NCBI RefSeq assembly: GCF_001423525.1
Contig: NZ_LMOI01000012.1
Span: 479,212-543,211, forward strand
Length of the DNA stretch: 64,000 nt
From: Arthrobacter sp. Leaf137
GTDB lineage: Bacteria > Actinomycetota > Actinomycetes > Actinomycetales > Micrococcaceae
Reading direction: 5' to 3'
In this document: positions 56,600 through 64,000 of the stretch, piece after piece
How positions within the stretch are numbered: position 1 is the stretch's first letter
Layout: each line of letters opens with the position of its first letter
The notes under the pieces: model-generated
Told to the model about the DNA's origin: nothing
The model's input: only the letters and a program-made list of their open reading frames with translations
Database searches by the model: none
Position numbers and translations under genes: made by a program

Positions 56600-57535
56600 A
56601 TGGCACGGATTTATGACGACGTAACGCAGTTGGTAGGCCGCACCCCGCTGGTCAGGCTGAACCGGCTCAGCGAGGGGCTGGGTGCAACCGTTGCCGTAAA
56701 GCTTGAGTTCTACAACCCGGCCAACAGTGTGAAGGACCGCATCGGTGTAGCCATCATCGACGCTGCCGAAAAGTCCGGTGCGCTGAAGCCGGGCGGCACG
56801 ATCGTGGAAGGCACCTCCGGCAACACCGGAATCGCCCTTGCCATGGTGGGTGCAGCCCGCGGCTACAAGGTCATCCTCACCATGCCCGAAACCATGTCCA
56901 CGGAACGCCGTGTGATGCTCCGCGCTTTCGGTGCCGAAATCGTCTTGACGCCTGGCTCCGAGGGCATGCGCGGTGCGGTGGAAAAGGCCCAGGAAATCGT
57001 GGCCAACACCGAAAACTCCATCTGGGCACAGCAGTTCGCCAACGAGGCCAACCCCCAAGTCCACCGCGACACCACGGCCGAGGAAATCTGGGCCGACACC
57101 GACGGCGAGGTTGACATCTTCGTTGCCGGCATCGGCACCGGCGGCACCATTACCGGCGTCGGCCAGGTCCTCAAGGAACGCAAGCCCGGCGTCCAGATCG
57201 TGGCAATCGAGCCCAAGGACTCCCCCATCCTTAACGGCGGCGCGCCCGGCCCGCACAAAATCCAGGGCCTGGGTGCCAACTTCATTCCCGAACTGCTGGA
57301 CACCAACGTTTACGACGAGGTGCTGGACGCAACGCTTGAGGACTCCGTCCGCGTTGCCCGCGAACTTGGCGTCAAGGAAGGCATCCTGGGCGGTATCTCG
57401 TCCGGTGCCATCGTCTGGGGCGCCCTGGAGCTGGCTAAGCGCCCGGAAAACGCCGGCAAGCTGATTGTTGCCATCGTCTGCGATTTCGGTGAGCGTTACA
57501 TCTCCACCGTTCTCTATGACGACATCCGCGGCTGA
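56600..57535 (+). CDS. cysK: Cysteine synthase A (O-acetylserine sulfhydrylase)
   Basis: PLP enzyme joining sulfide to O-acetylserine. 311 residues. The PLP Lys lies in [11 protein letters not shown] near 44, [12 protein letters not shown] near 73 binds substrate, and [12 protein letters not shown] near 178 is the phosphate loop. Expression with cysE is likely: the next start is 41 bp away and the two form a serine-to-cysteine pathway, the last two steps. Confidence 0.97.
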   Translation: MARIYDDVTQLVGRTPLVRLNRLSEGLGATVAVKLEFYNPANSVKDRIGVAIIDAAEKSGALKPGGTIVEGTSGNTGIALAMVGAARGYKVILTMPETMSTERRVMLRAFGAEIVLTPGSEGMRGAVEKAQEIVANTENSIWAQQFANEANPQVHRDTTAEEIWADTDGEVDIFVAGIGTGGTITGVGQVLKERKPGVQIVAIEPKDSPILNGGAPGPHKIQGLGANFIPELLDTNVYDEVLDATLEDSVRVARELGVKEGILGGISSGAIVWGALELAKRPENAGKLIVAIVCDFGERYISTVLYDDIRG

Positions 57536-57575
57536 TCAGACCGCGCAGTCGCCCGTTTCCTGTAGAAAGAACTTT

Positions 57576-58160
57576 GTGGGCTTTTTCGCAAGACTAAAAG
57601 AGGACCTCGACGCCGCCCGGTCGCACGACCCGGCGGCTCGGGGTTCCCTCGAAAACTTTTTCGCTTATTCCGGCCTGCACGCCATCTGGATCCACCGGCT
57701 GACACACCGCCTGTGGCAGAAGCCGGCGCTGCGTTTTCCTGCCCGGCTCATTTCACAGCTGGGCAGGTTTACCACCGGAATCGAGATCCATCCCGGCGCC
57801 ACCATCGGCCGCCGGTTCTTTATCGATCACGGCATGGGCGTGGTCATCGGCGAAACCGCCGAGATCGGCGAGGACGTCATGATCTACCACGGCGTCACGC
57901 TGGGCGGCCGTTCGCTGGCCCGGATTAAGCGTCACCCCACCATCGGTGACCGCGTGACCATCGGGGCCGGCGCTAAGATCCTCGGCCCCATTACCATCGG
58001 CCGGGACAGCGCTGTGGGCGCCAACGCAGTGGTAGTCAAGGACGCTCCGCCGGAGTCGATCGTGACCGGCGTGCCTGCCAAATGGCGGCACCGTGACGCG
58101 CAGCGGGAGACCAAACCCGCAGTCGACCCCGCCGAGTACGATATCGAATACCGCATCTGA
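57576..58160 (+). CDS. cysE: Serine O-acetyltransferase
   Basis: Makes O-acetylserine for CysK. 194 residues from GTG 57576 ([11 protein letters not shown]), which matches the usual family N-terminus; the frame is open from 57465 but that overlaps cysK. The left-handed beta-helix has [32 protein letters not shown] and [13 protein letters not shown] repeats of about six residues. The C-terminal tail ends with Asp, Tyr, Arg and Ile, so the CysK-docking isoleucine is present. Confidence 0.95.
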   Translation: MGFFARLKEDLDAARSHDPAARGSLENFFAYSGLHAIWIHRLTHRLWQKPALRFPARLISQLGRFTTGIEIHPGATIGRRFFIDHGMGVVIGETAEIGEDVMIYHGVTLGGRSLARIKRHPTIGDRVTIGAGAKILGPITIGRDSAVGANAVVVKDAPPESIVTGVPAKWRHRDAQRETKPAVDPAEYDIEYRI

Positions 58161-58212
58161 CGCCCGGACGGGGTGCCGAGCGAACCTGGACGCACCGCGG
58201 CCGGGCAACGCA

Positions 58213-58254
58213 AAAGGCGGGCAGTTCCAGGATTTTCCGGGAACTGCCCGCCTT
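58213..58254 (+). terminator. Terminator after cysE
   Basis: 15-bp stem AAGGCGGGCAGTTCC/GGAACTGCCCGCCTT around an AT-rich loop, between convergent cysE and gnd. It is usable in both directions. Confidence 0.85.
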
Positions 58255-58274
58255 CTGCGTTGTATCGGTGGATG

Positions 58275-59711
58275 CTAGTGGGTGTCTACCGCTTCGATCT
58301 CGGACTTGTCTTCGCCCCAGAGCGTGTGGAACGTGCCTTCGGCGTCCACGCGGCCGTAGGTGTGGGCACCGAACAGGTCACGCTGGCCCTGGATGAGGGC
58401 GGCAGCGACGCGCTTGCGGCGCAGGCCGTCGTAGTAGGCCAGCGAGGACGAGAACACGGGCACCGGGATACCGAGCTGCACGGCAGTGGCCACGACGCGG
58501 CGCCAAGCCGGCAGAGCGTCCGCGATGGCCTTGGTGAAGGCCGGTGCAAACAGCAGGTTGGCAGGCTTCTCGTCGGCGGCGTAGGCCTTGGTGATGTCCT
58601 TGAGGAGTTCGGCGCGGATGATGCAGCCGGCACGCCACAGCGAGGCGATCTCGTCCAGCTTCAGGTCCCAGCCGTATTCCTTGGCCGACGACGTGAGCAT
58701 GTCCAGGCCTTGGGCGTAGGAAACGAGCTTGGAAGCGTAGAGCGCCTGGCGGACGTCTTCGACGAAGGTTTCCGGGATTTCAACTGAAGCTTCGTTGCCG
58801 GCCAGCAGTTCCTGGCCGAGCTTGCGCTGGCCCGCCTGCGAGGACAATGCACGGGCGAAGACGGATTCGGCGATGCCGGACACCGGCGAGCCCAGTTCCA
58901 GCGCGGAGATAACGGTCCAGCGGCCGGTGCCCTTCTGGCCGGCAGCATCCACCACGACGTCGACGAAGGGCTTGCCGGTCTTGGCGTCCACGTGCCCCAG
59001 GACCTCAGCAGAAATTTCGATCAGGAAGGAGGACAGGTCTCCCTTGTTCCATTCCGTGAAGATCTTCGACTGTTCGGCGGGCTCGATGCCTGCGCCGGAG
59101 CGGAGCAGGTCGAAGGCCTCGCCGATAACCTGCATGTCGGCGTATTCAATGCCGTTGTGGACCATCTTGACGAAGTGGCCGGCGCCGTCGGTGCCAACCC
59201 AGGCGCAGCAGGGCTCGCCGTCGACCTTGGCGGAGATCTTCTCGAGCAGGGGCCCGAGGGCCTTGTAGGACTCCTTGGAGCCGCCGGGCATGATGGACGG
59301 GCCGTTCAGCGCGCCTTCCTCGCCGCCGGACACGCCAACGCCCACGAAGTGCAGGTCCTTCTTGGCCAGGGCTGCTTCACGCCGGCGGGTGTCCTCGTAG
59401 TGCGAGTTGCCGGCGTCAATGATGATGTCGCCAGCTTCGAGAAGCGGCTCAAGCTGCTCGATGACCGAGTCGACCGGCTTGCCGGCCTTGACCATGATCA
59501 GGACCCGGCGGGGCTTCTCCAGCGAATCGACGAGCTCCTGGAGAGTCTCGGTGCGGACGAAGTCGCCTTCGCTACCGTACTTTTCCAGCAGGGTGTCCGT
59601 CTTTTCCACGGACCGGTTGTGCAGGGCCACGGTGAAGCCGTTGCGGGCCAGGTTGCGTGCCAGGTTGGCGCCCATCACCGCGAGGCCGGTGACACCGATG
59701 TGTGCAGACAT
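58275..59711 (-). CDS. gnd: 6-phosphogluconate dehydrogenase (NADP-dependent, decarboxylating)
   Basis: Oxidative pentose phosphate step making ribulose 5-phosphate, CO2 and NADPH. 478 residues, the classic long form. Cofactor loop GVTGLAVMGANLARN near 7-21, NRS near 33 (NADP Arg region), substrate motif GVGVSGGEEGALNGPSIMPGG near 128, catalytic Lys in GHFVKMVHNGIEY near 180. ATG 59711 follows TGGAG. Divergent from a GntR regulator that may control it. Confidence 0.96.
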   Translation of the reverse strand: MSAHIGVTGLAVMGANLARNLARNGFTVALHNRSVEKTDTLLEKYGSEGDFVRTETLQELVDSLEKPRRVLIMVKAGKPVDSVIEQLEPLLEAGDIIIDAGNSHYEDTRRREAALAKKDLHFVGVGVSGGEEGALNGPSIMPGGSKESYKALGPLLEKISAKVDGEPCCAWVGTDGAGHFVKMVHNGIEYADMQVIGEAFDLLRSGAGIEPAEQSKIFTEWNKGDLSSFLIEISAEVLGHVDAKTGKPFVDVVVDAAGQKGTGRWTVISALELGSPVSGIAESVFARALSSQAGQRKLGQELLAGNEASVEIPETFVEDVRQALYASKLVSYAQGLDMLTSSAKEYGWDLKLDEIASLWRAGCIIRAELLKDITKAYAADEKPANLLFAPAFTKAIADALPAWRRVVATAVQLGIPVPVFSSSLAYYDGLRRKRVAAALIQGQRDLFGAHTYGRVDAEGTFHTLWGEDKSEIEAVDTH

Positions 59712-59913
59712 CAAAACTCCAATTCATTGCGTACGGCGGAAAATGCGGCAGGCCTGCCCGGACGGGCGGCGCTGCGCTGATCAAGCTGTCGGAATAAAGC
59801 ATATATATTCTTGGGGTCACAGGAAAGTAACGCCCATACAGTGGACCAGACCGGGCCTGCCGCGGTCCATCCCCGGAGCATGGCCGTGCGCTGCTGCGCA
59901 CTAGGCTTGCAGC

Positions 59914-60639
59914 ATGACAAGCAGCCTGCACCACCGTGCCATCGAAAATCTTGGCACCCGCATCATCTCGGGTGAATTGCCCGCAGGCCACCTCATGCTT
60001 GCAGAACAGCTCGAAGTCGAGCTGAAGGTTTCCCGCTCGGTGATCCGGGAAGCTGTCCGTGTCCTGCAGTCCCTGGGGCTGGTGGAGACCACCAAACGGG
60101 TGGGTATCCGCGTCCTGCCCGCCAGCCGGTGGAATCCGTTCGATCCACAGGTCATCCGCTGGCGGCTGGCAAGCAGCGCCCGCGGTGCCCAGCTGCGGTC
60201 CCTAGCAGAACTCCGCGCGGCCGTTGAGCCTGTGGCGGCTGAGCTGGCGGCCCAGAATGCACCCGCGCCGCTGCGCCTGGAGCTGGTTGACGTTGCCTAC
60301 GCCATGCGGGACGCCGGCAACAAGGGTGAGGTGCCCCGCTTCCTTGAGCTCGACATCCACTTCCACTCGCTGCTGCTTTCCGGCTCCGGGAACGAGATGT
60401 TCGCGAACCTGATGGGTCAGGTGGCCGAGACGCTGACAGGACGTACCGTCCACGGTCTCATGCCCGACCACCCGCACGAAGCCGCCCTGCAGTGGCACGT
60501 GGATGTTGCAGAAGCAATCTCGCGGGGCGACGCGGCCGCTGCCCGAGAGGCATCCGACCACATCATGCGCAGGACGATGTCGCAGATGTCCGATTCCTGG
60601 ACCGAACAGCCACGGGTTTTCATCCCGGTGAAGCGCTGA
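59914..60639 (+). CDS. FadR-type GntR family regulator, probable gluconate-responsive
   Basis: 241 residues: an N-terminal winged HTH (LEVELKVSRSVIREAVRVLQSLGLV near 30-54), an Asn/Pro linker and an FCD effector domain with metal-type ligands in ELDIHFHSLLL near 145-155, and HVDVAEAIS near 190. Position opposite gnd suggests regulation of gluconate or pentose-phosphate genes, but no operator could be proved. The intergenic region of 202 bp has an AT-rich CATATATATTC segment near 59800 that could be the gnd promoter. Confidence 0.88.
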   Translation: MTSSLHHRAIENLGTRIISGELPAGHLMLAEQLEVELKVSRSVIREAVRVLQSLGLVETTKRVGIRVLPASRWNPFDPQVIRWRLASSARGAQLRSLAELRAAVEPVAAELAAQNAPAPLRLELVDVAYAMRDAGNKGEVPRFLELDIHFHSLLLSGSGNEMFANLMGQVAETLTGRTVHGLMPDHPHEAALQWHVDVAEAISRGDAAAAREASDHIMRRTMSQMSDSWTEQPRVFIPVKR

Positions 60640-60742
60640 GCGGCACGGGCGGCAGCAGGTTAGCGCTTTCTTCGCTTCCCCGGCGGCACACAGTCCGGAA
60701 TGACTTTTTGTTTCCGGAACTTCACTGTATATTCATTTCAGG

Positions 60743-60781
60743 CCCTCCACCGCGGCATCCCCCAATAGTCGCGGTGGAGGG
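60743..60781 (+). terminator. Terminator after the GntR gene
   Basis: 12-bp stem CCCTCCACCGCG/CGCGGTGGAGGG with a 15-nt loop, then TTTTCC. It is about 100 bp beyond the stop codon. Confidence 0.8.
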
Positions 60782-60823
60782 TTTTCCAATGCCCGGAAGC
60801 CCCGCGCTGCCTGTTCTGGCCCC

Positions 60824-61114
60824 CTAAGCGGCGTCCGCAACGGCATCCCGCAGCCGCCATCCTCCGCCGAGCCCGTCCCGCTCAAGCAGCATGGTGGTCA
60901 GCGCTGAGCCAGCGTTGCTTCCCAGGCGTACCTGGACCTGCAAGACCTCTACGTCCACCCTGCTCCGGCCCTTGGGCATCCGGCGGTTGGTCTCCCACCA
61001 GTTGACCCGTTCGAACCACCTGACCGGTTCGGCGCCCAGCAGCCACTCCCGCCCCCGGCAAACCACAGATGCAGGTATTCCATTGCCGCCGTCGCGGACT
61101 ATCACGTGTTCCAT
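60824..61114 (-). CDS. Small hypothetical protein
   Basis: 96 residues from ATG 61114. It contains a Trp/Arg-rich core (WLLGAEPVRWFERVNWWET), then strands of VDVEVLQVQVRL and a Gly-rich end. Possibly related to the small DUF6504 group, but I am not sure. The reading frame stays open upstream across tRNA-Val and was trimmed to the first plausible start. No neighbours reveal the function. Confidence 0.5.
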   Translation of the reverse strand: MEHVIVRDGGNGIPASVVCRGREWLLGAEPVRWFERVNWWETNRRMPKGRSRVDVEVLQVQVRLGSNAGSALTTMLLERDGLGGGWRLRDAVADAA

Positions 61115-61196
61115 GCCCTGTACGTTATGGCGGGGGTCTGACACCGCACTCCGGCTGGACCATGCCGGCATTGTGCCTGCAAAGGGAAAGGAAAAA

Positions 61197-61232
61197 CCCG
61201 CCTGCCGTGCTTCGGGAAGCATGGCAGGCGGG
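61197..61232 (-). terminator. Terminator after tRNA-Val
   Basis: Near-perfect stem CCCGCCTGCC(A/G)TGCTTC with its complement, followed on the minus strand by TTTTTCC. It is immediately downstream of the tRNA. Confidence 0.9.
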
Positions 61233-61239
61233 CTATTGG

Positions 61240-61312
61240 TGGGTCCTACCGGGATCGAACCGATGACATCCACGGTGTAAACGTGGCGCTCTACCAGCTG
61301 AGCTAAAGACCC
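61240..61312 (-). tRNA. tRNA-Val (anticodon TAC)
   Basis: Minus strand: acceptor GGGTCTT/AGGACCC (one G-T pair), anticodon arm CCACG-TTTACAC-CGTGG with TAC, T arm GGTTCGATCCC. CCA is not encoded. Confidence 0.96.
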
Positions 61313-61426
61313 TTGCCATTGGATTGCTTTCGATAAGCCGCAAACCAACGAACATAGACTCTACCGGACAGAGGCGGCTAAACGCGAATCGGGATCACGG
61401 GCCTGACTTATGGGTATTCCGGCAGG

Positions 61427-62347
61427 TCAGAGCGGTGGGAGCCGTTCCGCCAACCATTTCAGTGATTCGCTCACGCCGGCCTCAAGCTTGATGGTGGCTT
61501 TGTCGTCCCCGCGGGTCTCGCCGCGGTTGATGATCACCACCGGTTTGCCTTCCTTGGCTGCATGGCGGACAAAACGCAGGCCGCTCATGACGGTCAGGGA
61601 TGAACCGGCCACCACCAGGGCCGCAGCCTCATCCACCATCGCATAGGACCGTTCCACACGGTCCTTCGGCACGTTCTCCCCGAAGTACACGAAGTCCGGT
61701 TTCAGTGTCCCGCCGCACGCAGGGCAAACTGCAACAACGAAGCCGCCGATCAGGCCCAGGTCCTCCACCGTGGCGTCCGCGTCCGGGGCCATCTCCACGA
61801 GGCCTGATGCCTCGGCCTGCTCCAGGAAACCCGGATTGAGTTCACCCAGCATGCCGGCCAGGAGCCCGCGGGAGTAGGTGCGGCCGCAATCGAGGCAGAC
61901 CACCTGGTCATACCGGCCGTGGAGGTCCACCACATTGGTGCTTCCTGCGTCCTCATGGAGCCGGTCTACATTCTGCGTAATGAGGCCCGTCAGGTATCCC
62001 CGGCGCTCGAGCTCTGCTGCCGCGAGGTGTCCATGGTTGGGGTCGGCATGGCGGAGGTGGGACCAGCCGATGTGGTTCCGTGCCCAGTACCGCTGCCTGT
62101 TGGCCGGGTCCCTGACGAACTCCTGGTAGGTCATGGGCGAGCGTGGCGGGGACCCGGGCCCTCGGTAGTCGGGAATCCCGGAATCAGTGCTCAGGCCCGC
62201 CCCTGTGAGCAAGGCGAACGGCGCTCCCGACAGGAGGTCGCGGATCAGGCCCAGGACCTCAAGGTCCCGGCTGGATGGGTGCGCCGGTTCGACGCGCGGC
62301 ATGCTGGCGAACCCGGTGAGTCCCACCCCATGCCGCCCCTTCTCCAC
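61427..62347 (-). CDS. NAD-dependent protein deacylase (SIR2 family)
   Basis: 306 residues. NAD-binding GAGLSTDSGIPDYR near 50, TQNVDRLH near 123, catalytic His in VDLHGRYD near 143, zinc site CLDCG and later CPACGG, and NRGE near 270 complete the sirtuin core. Removes acyl groups from lysines. The open frame starts with GTG 62347, 5 bp beyond the stop of the peroxiredoxin gene; ATG 62302 is a possible alternative. It likely shares the ahpE transcript. Confidence 0.9.
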   Translation of the reverse strand: MEKGRHGVGLTGFASMPRVEPAHPSSRDLEVLGLIRDLLSGAPFALLTGAGLSTDSGIPDYRGPGSPPRSPMTYQEFVRDPANRQRYWARNHIGWSHLRHADPNHGHLAAAELERRGYLTGLITQNVDRLHEDAGSTNVVDLHGRYDQVVCLDCGRTYSRGLLAGMLGELNPGFLEQAEASGLVEMAPDADATVEDLGLIGGFVVAVCPACGGTLKPDFVYFGENVPKDRVERSYAMVDEAAALVVAGSSLTVMSGLRFVRHAAKEGKPVVIINRGETRGDDKATIKLEAGVSESLKWLAERLPPL

Positions 62348-62352
62348 TGCTG

Positions 62353-62844
62353 TCAGGCCTGTTCCAGCCCGGCCAGCGCGGTGCGGTAGGCGGAGAAGTC
62401 ACGTGCCTGGCCGCGGGGGTTGACCACGGTGTACCGGATGACGCCGCCGGCATCGATGATGAACGTGCCACGCTTGGCCATGCCGCTGTCTTCATCGAAG
62501 ACACCGTAGGCGCGGGCAACGCCGCCGTGTGGCCAGAAGTCAGCGAGCAGGTCGAAGCTGTAGCCTTCCTGCCCGGCGTATGCCCGGAGGCTGAACTTGC
62601 TGTCGACGGAGACAGCCACGACGGCGGCATTCGAGTCCTCAAACGAGGCGAGGTTATCCCTGATCTCGCAGAGTTCGCCCGTGCAGATGCCGGAAAAGGC
62701 AAACGGGTAGAAGACCAGTACAACGTTCTGGCCGCGGAACGACGATAACCGGACCGGTTCGCCAAACTGGTTGGAAAGTTCAAAGTCCGGCGCCGGGTCG
62801 CCTGCGGCCAGCAGGGTGGTGGCAGCAGCAGGCGCAGGCGTCAC
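62353..62844 (-). CDS. ahpE: AhpE-type peroxiredoxin
   Basis: 163 residues, thioredoxin-fold one- or two-Cys peroxidase. The peroxidatic Cys lies in FAFSGICTGELCEIRD near 45 (T/S and Cys positions conserved), with a further Cys five residues on. It reduces hydroperoxides and peroxynitrite. The ATG overlaps the DUF3052 stop by 4 bp (ATGA), which couples translation. In mycobacteria ahpE is also next to aceE, as here. Confidence 0.93.
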   Translation of the reverse strand: MTPAPAAATTLLAAGDPAPDFELSNQFGEPVRLSSFRGQNVVLVFYPFAFSGICTGELCEIRDNLASFEDSNAAVVAVSVDSKFSLRAYAGQEGYSFDLLADFWPHGGVARAYGVFDEDSGMAKRGTFIIDAGGVIRYTVVNPRGQARDFSAYRTALAGLEQA

Positions 62845-63260
62845 TTGTTCTTCCTGCTGACCAGCCTTGTTGCGCTCCAGTCCTTGGAGACCCCGGCCGA
62901 CGTAGTGACGTGCAGCCCGGCGGTGGGCGCTGCTTCCTGGATGTCGGCAGGCGAGACGTATCCGTCCCGGCCGGACTTCGGCGTCAGGATCCAGACCACA
63001 CCGCTTTCGCTGAGGGTGGTCAGCGAGTCCATCAGGCTGTCCACCAGGTCACCGTCGCCGTCACGCCACCAGAAAATGACAGCGTCCGCCACTTCATGGT
63101 CATCCTCGTCGAGCATGTCCGCGCCGGTGAGGTCCTCGATGTCGTCACGCAAGTCGAAGTCGACGTCGTCGTCGTAACCGAACTCCTGAATCAGATCCCC
63201 ATTTTTGAAACCCAATTTTTCCGCCACATTTACCGAAGTGGCGGCGTCGGCCTCGCTCAC
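62841..63260 (-). CDS. DUF3052 family protein
   Basis: 139 residues from GTG 63260, preceded by GGAGG at 5 nt. A conserved actinobacterial small acidic protein (many Asp/Glu near residues 25-60) with a mixed alpha/beta end including DAVIFWWRDGDGDL and GVVWILTPKSGRDG. Function unknown; it pairs with ahpE next to aceE, as in M. tuberculosis Rv2239c according to my recollection. A 15-bp palindrome lies 22-36 bp before the start. Confidence 0.88.
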   Translation of the reverse strand: MSEADAATSVNVAEKLGFKNGDLIQEFGYDDDVDFDLRDDIEDLTGADMLDEDDHEVADAVIFWWRDGDGDLVDSLMDSLTTLSESGVVWILTPKSGRDGYVSPADIQEAAPTAGLHVTTSAGVSKDWSATRLVSRKNK

Positions 63261-63687
63261 GTGTTCCTCCAATACGTTTGATATGCAGTCTGCATAGTGA
63301 CTTCCATTACTCCCAAGCCAACACCCTTTGTGCCTGCGCTTCAAGCTGGCATACCCGGAATTGCGCATATTCTGCGTCACACCGTGGCTTTCTGCCTGCG
63401 TCGCAGCGGCCCTTCGTCACACAACCAGTATGACGGCGAAATACAACTGTCGCGCCAAAGCCACGGCTACGCATCGGCTTGCCCCGGCGGTTAGAGTGGC
63501 TGATGACGACTATGCCTGCAGGACAACAACCTTGTAACTCCGTGCAGACGTAGGAGCTCTAGGAACCCTGCCCGGCACACATGACCGGGCTGATGTAACC
63601 GATACGTCGCACACGGCGTACGTTTGCCGGGCAGTCACCCTGCCTGGCCTGAGTGCGCCGATCTATGCGCGCAAAGAGAGGTTGGAC
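63261..63687. other. Divergent intergenic region DUF3052/aceE
   Basis: 427 bp, no gene supported; short open frames are not convincing. It should hold both promoters. It contains the palindrome at 63282-63296 (listed separately) and a few short inverted repeats near 63578-63640, including CCCGGCA and TGCCGGGC. I could not place a clear -35/-10 pair for aceE. Confidence 0.5.
63282..63296. promoter_or_regulatory. 15-bp palindrome, possible operator for DUF3052-ahpE
   Basis: TATGCAG-T-CTGCATA is a perfect inverted repeat in the short region before the DUF3052 start, close to where the -10 (CATATC on the minus strand) would be. It has the size of a dimeric repressor site. Confidence 0.5.
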
Positions 63688-63786
63688 GTGGCTGCAGGAG
63701 AAGATACCTCCCATATCCTCAGCGGGTTGACTGACCAGCTGCCTGATCGTGATCCGGAAGAGACTGCGGAGTGGGTTGAGTCCCTG
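63687..63786 (+). repeat. Direct repeat copy 1: 5' end of aceE
   Basis: 100 bp identical base for base to 63859-63958, with the upstream border one base before the GTG (A versus C before it). After the repeat the sequence differs at once (ATAA versus GATG). The two copies are 172 bp apart, so they are out of frame with one another. Confidence 0.97.
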
Positions 63787-63906
63787 ATAATCTCGTCATA
63801 CAGAAATGTTTTCTCACAATACGAAAACATGGGCCATTCGAAGATGAAAAGAGGCTCCCGTGGCTGCAGGAGAAGATACCTCCCATATCCTCAGCGGGTT
63901 GACTGA
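63688..63906 (+). pseudogene. Truncated duplicate of the aceE 5' end
   Basis: Starts with GTG 63688 behind a ribosome site AGAGAGG and would encode 33 residues of AceE (AAGEDTSHILSGL and on), then 24 unrelated residues from the AT-rich spacer, then 15 out-of-frame residues read from the second copy, ending at TGA 63904-63906. It overlaps the real aceE start. It is either a broken duplicate or a leader ORF; I favour broken duplicate. Confidence 0.85.
63787..63858 (+). other. 72-bp AT-rich spacer between the aceE repeats
   Basis: Clearly richer in A and T than the surroundings and unlike the sequence upstream of copy 1 or downstream of copy 2. It contains an inverted repeat ATGTTTTC-N9-GAAAACAT at 63806-63830 and ends with AAAAGAGG, a good ribosome site for copy 2. 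It gives a new 5' leader for aceE. Confidence 0.85.
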
Positions 63907-63958
63907 CCAGCTGCCTGATCGTGATCCGGAAGAGACTGCGGAGTGGGTTGAGTCCCTG
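63859..63958 (+). repeat. Direct repeat copy 2: 5' end of aceE in the intact gene
   Basis: Second identical copy of the 100-bp unit of 63687-63786. It continues without break into the aceE coding sequence (GATGCGTTGATCC and on). Confidence 0.97.
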
Positions 63959-64000
63959 GATGCGTTGATCCGGGAACAGGGTACCGAGCGTGCCCAGTAC
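63860..64000 (+). CDS. aceE: Pyruvate dehydrogenase E1 component, homodimeric (partial, runs off window end)
   Basis: Decarboxylates pyruvate with thiamine pyrophosphate in the PDH complex. Only the first 47 residues are present: an N-terminus AAGEDTSHILSGLTDQLPD then EETAEWVESLDALI and REQGTERAQY, matching actinobacterial AceE. The catalytic domains lie beyond the window. Start GTG 63860, with AAAAGAGG about 5 nt upstream inside the AT-rich spacer. The neighbours DUF3052 and ahpE are on the other strand as in M. tuberculosis. A duplicate of its first 100 bp precedes it. Confidence 0.9.
   Translation, partial: MAAGEDTSHILSGLTDQLPDRDPEETAEWVESLDALIREQGTERAQY

Noticed and set aside
63687..63958. 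CRISPR or insertion sequence as explanation for the 100-bp repeats
   Set aside because: Only two long copies, coding for the aceE start; no terminal inverted repeats, transposase or spacer series.

Overview
The window is a contiguous piece of a high-GC actinobacterial chromosome. Gene order, codon bias, AGGAGG-type ribosome binding sites with many GTG starts, and protein signatures point to Arthrobacter sensu lato (Arthrobacter/Pseudarthrobacter). No phage, insertion sequence, transposase, integrase or CRISPR array was seen. Most of it is core genome, and several blocks keep the order I recall from Mycobacterium tuberculosis: rne-ndk-DUF4233-folC-valS, clpX-clpP2-clpP1-tig-nei-rpiB-pepN, Nif3/zinc-ribbon, and ahpE-DUF3052-aceE.

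Region by region. 1-1.2 kb: 5' part of a ThiD-TenA fusion behind a TPP riboswitch. 1.3-11.9 kb: RNase E, a VKOR protein, ndk, DUF4233, folC and ileS (with a T-box leader). 12-16.7 kb: a membrane-anchored EEP phosphodiesterase-like protein, an SDR and valS. 17-22 kb: a mycothiol-linked DsbA-like protein, ClpX, ClpP2, ClpP1 and trigger factor, with a likely ClgR box before clpP1. 22.1-28.4 kb: tRNA-Pro and tRNA-Gly, nei/fpg-like glycosylase, rpiB, a DUF1648 protein, pepN and OsmC. 28.4-35.4 kb: epimerase, MscS channel, group II globin, conserved hypothetical, TesB, EttA, lipoprotein and an SSB paralog. 35.6-45.3 kb: tRNA-Arg, then a sugar-catabolism zone made of ROK repressor/xylA-xylB and a divergent LacI-regulated cluster (Gfo/Idh oxidoreductase, DUF993 aldolase-like protein, TIM-barrel isomerase on one side; lacI and an esterase on the other). 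45.4-53.3 kb: AlkD, MptB-like mannosyltransferase, orn, tRNA-His, def, a secreted HNH nuclease, long-type GAPDH, TspO and RNase P RNA. 53.3-63.3 kb: YaaA, degenerate zinc-ribbon coiled-coil protein, Nif3, msrA, cysK-cysE, gnd, GntR regulator, tRNA-Val, sirtuin, AhpE-type peroxiredoxin and DUF3052. 63.3-64 kb: start of aceE.

The most unusual feature is at the right edge. The first 100 bp of aceE (pyruvate dehydrogenase E1) is present twice as a perfect direct repeat separated by 72 bp of AT-richer DNA holding a 25-bp palindrome. The upstream copy is out of frame with the real gene and would encode a 72-residue aborted peptide. The best candidate for an under-described pathway is the LacI-controlled DUF993/Gfo-Idh/isomerase operon beside the xylose genes. 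Other observations worth a look are a Rv2466c-type protein without its resolving cysteine, a zinc-ribbon protein that has lost most zinc ligands, and two amino-acid or cofactor sensing leader RNAs.
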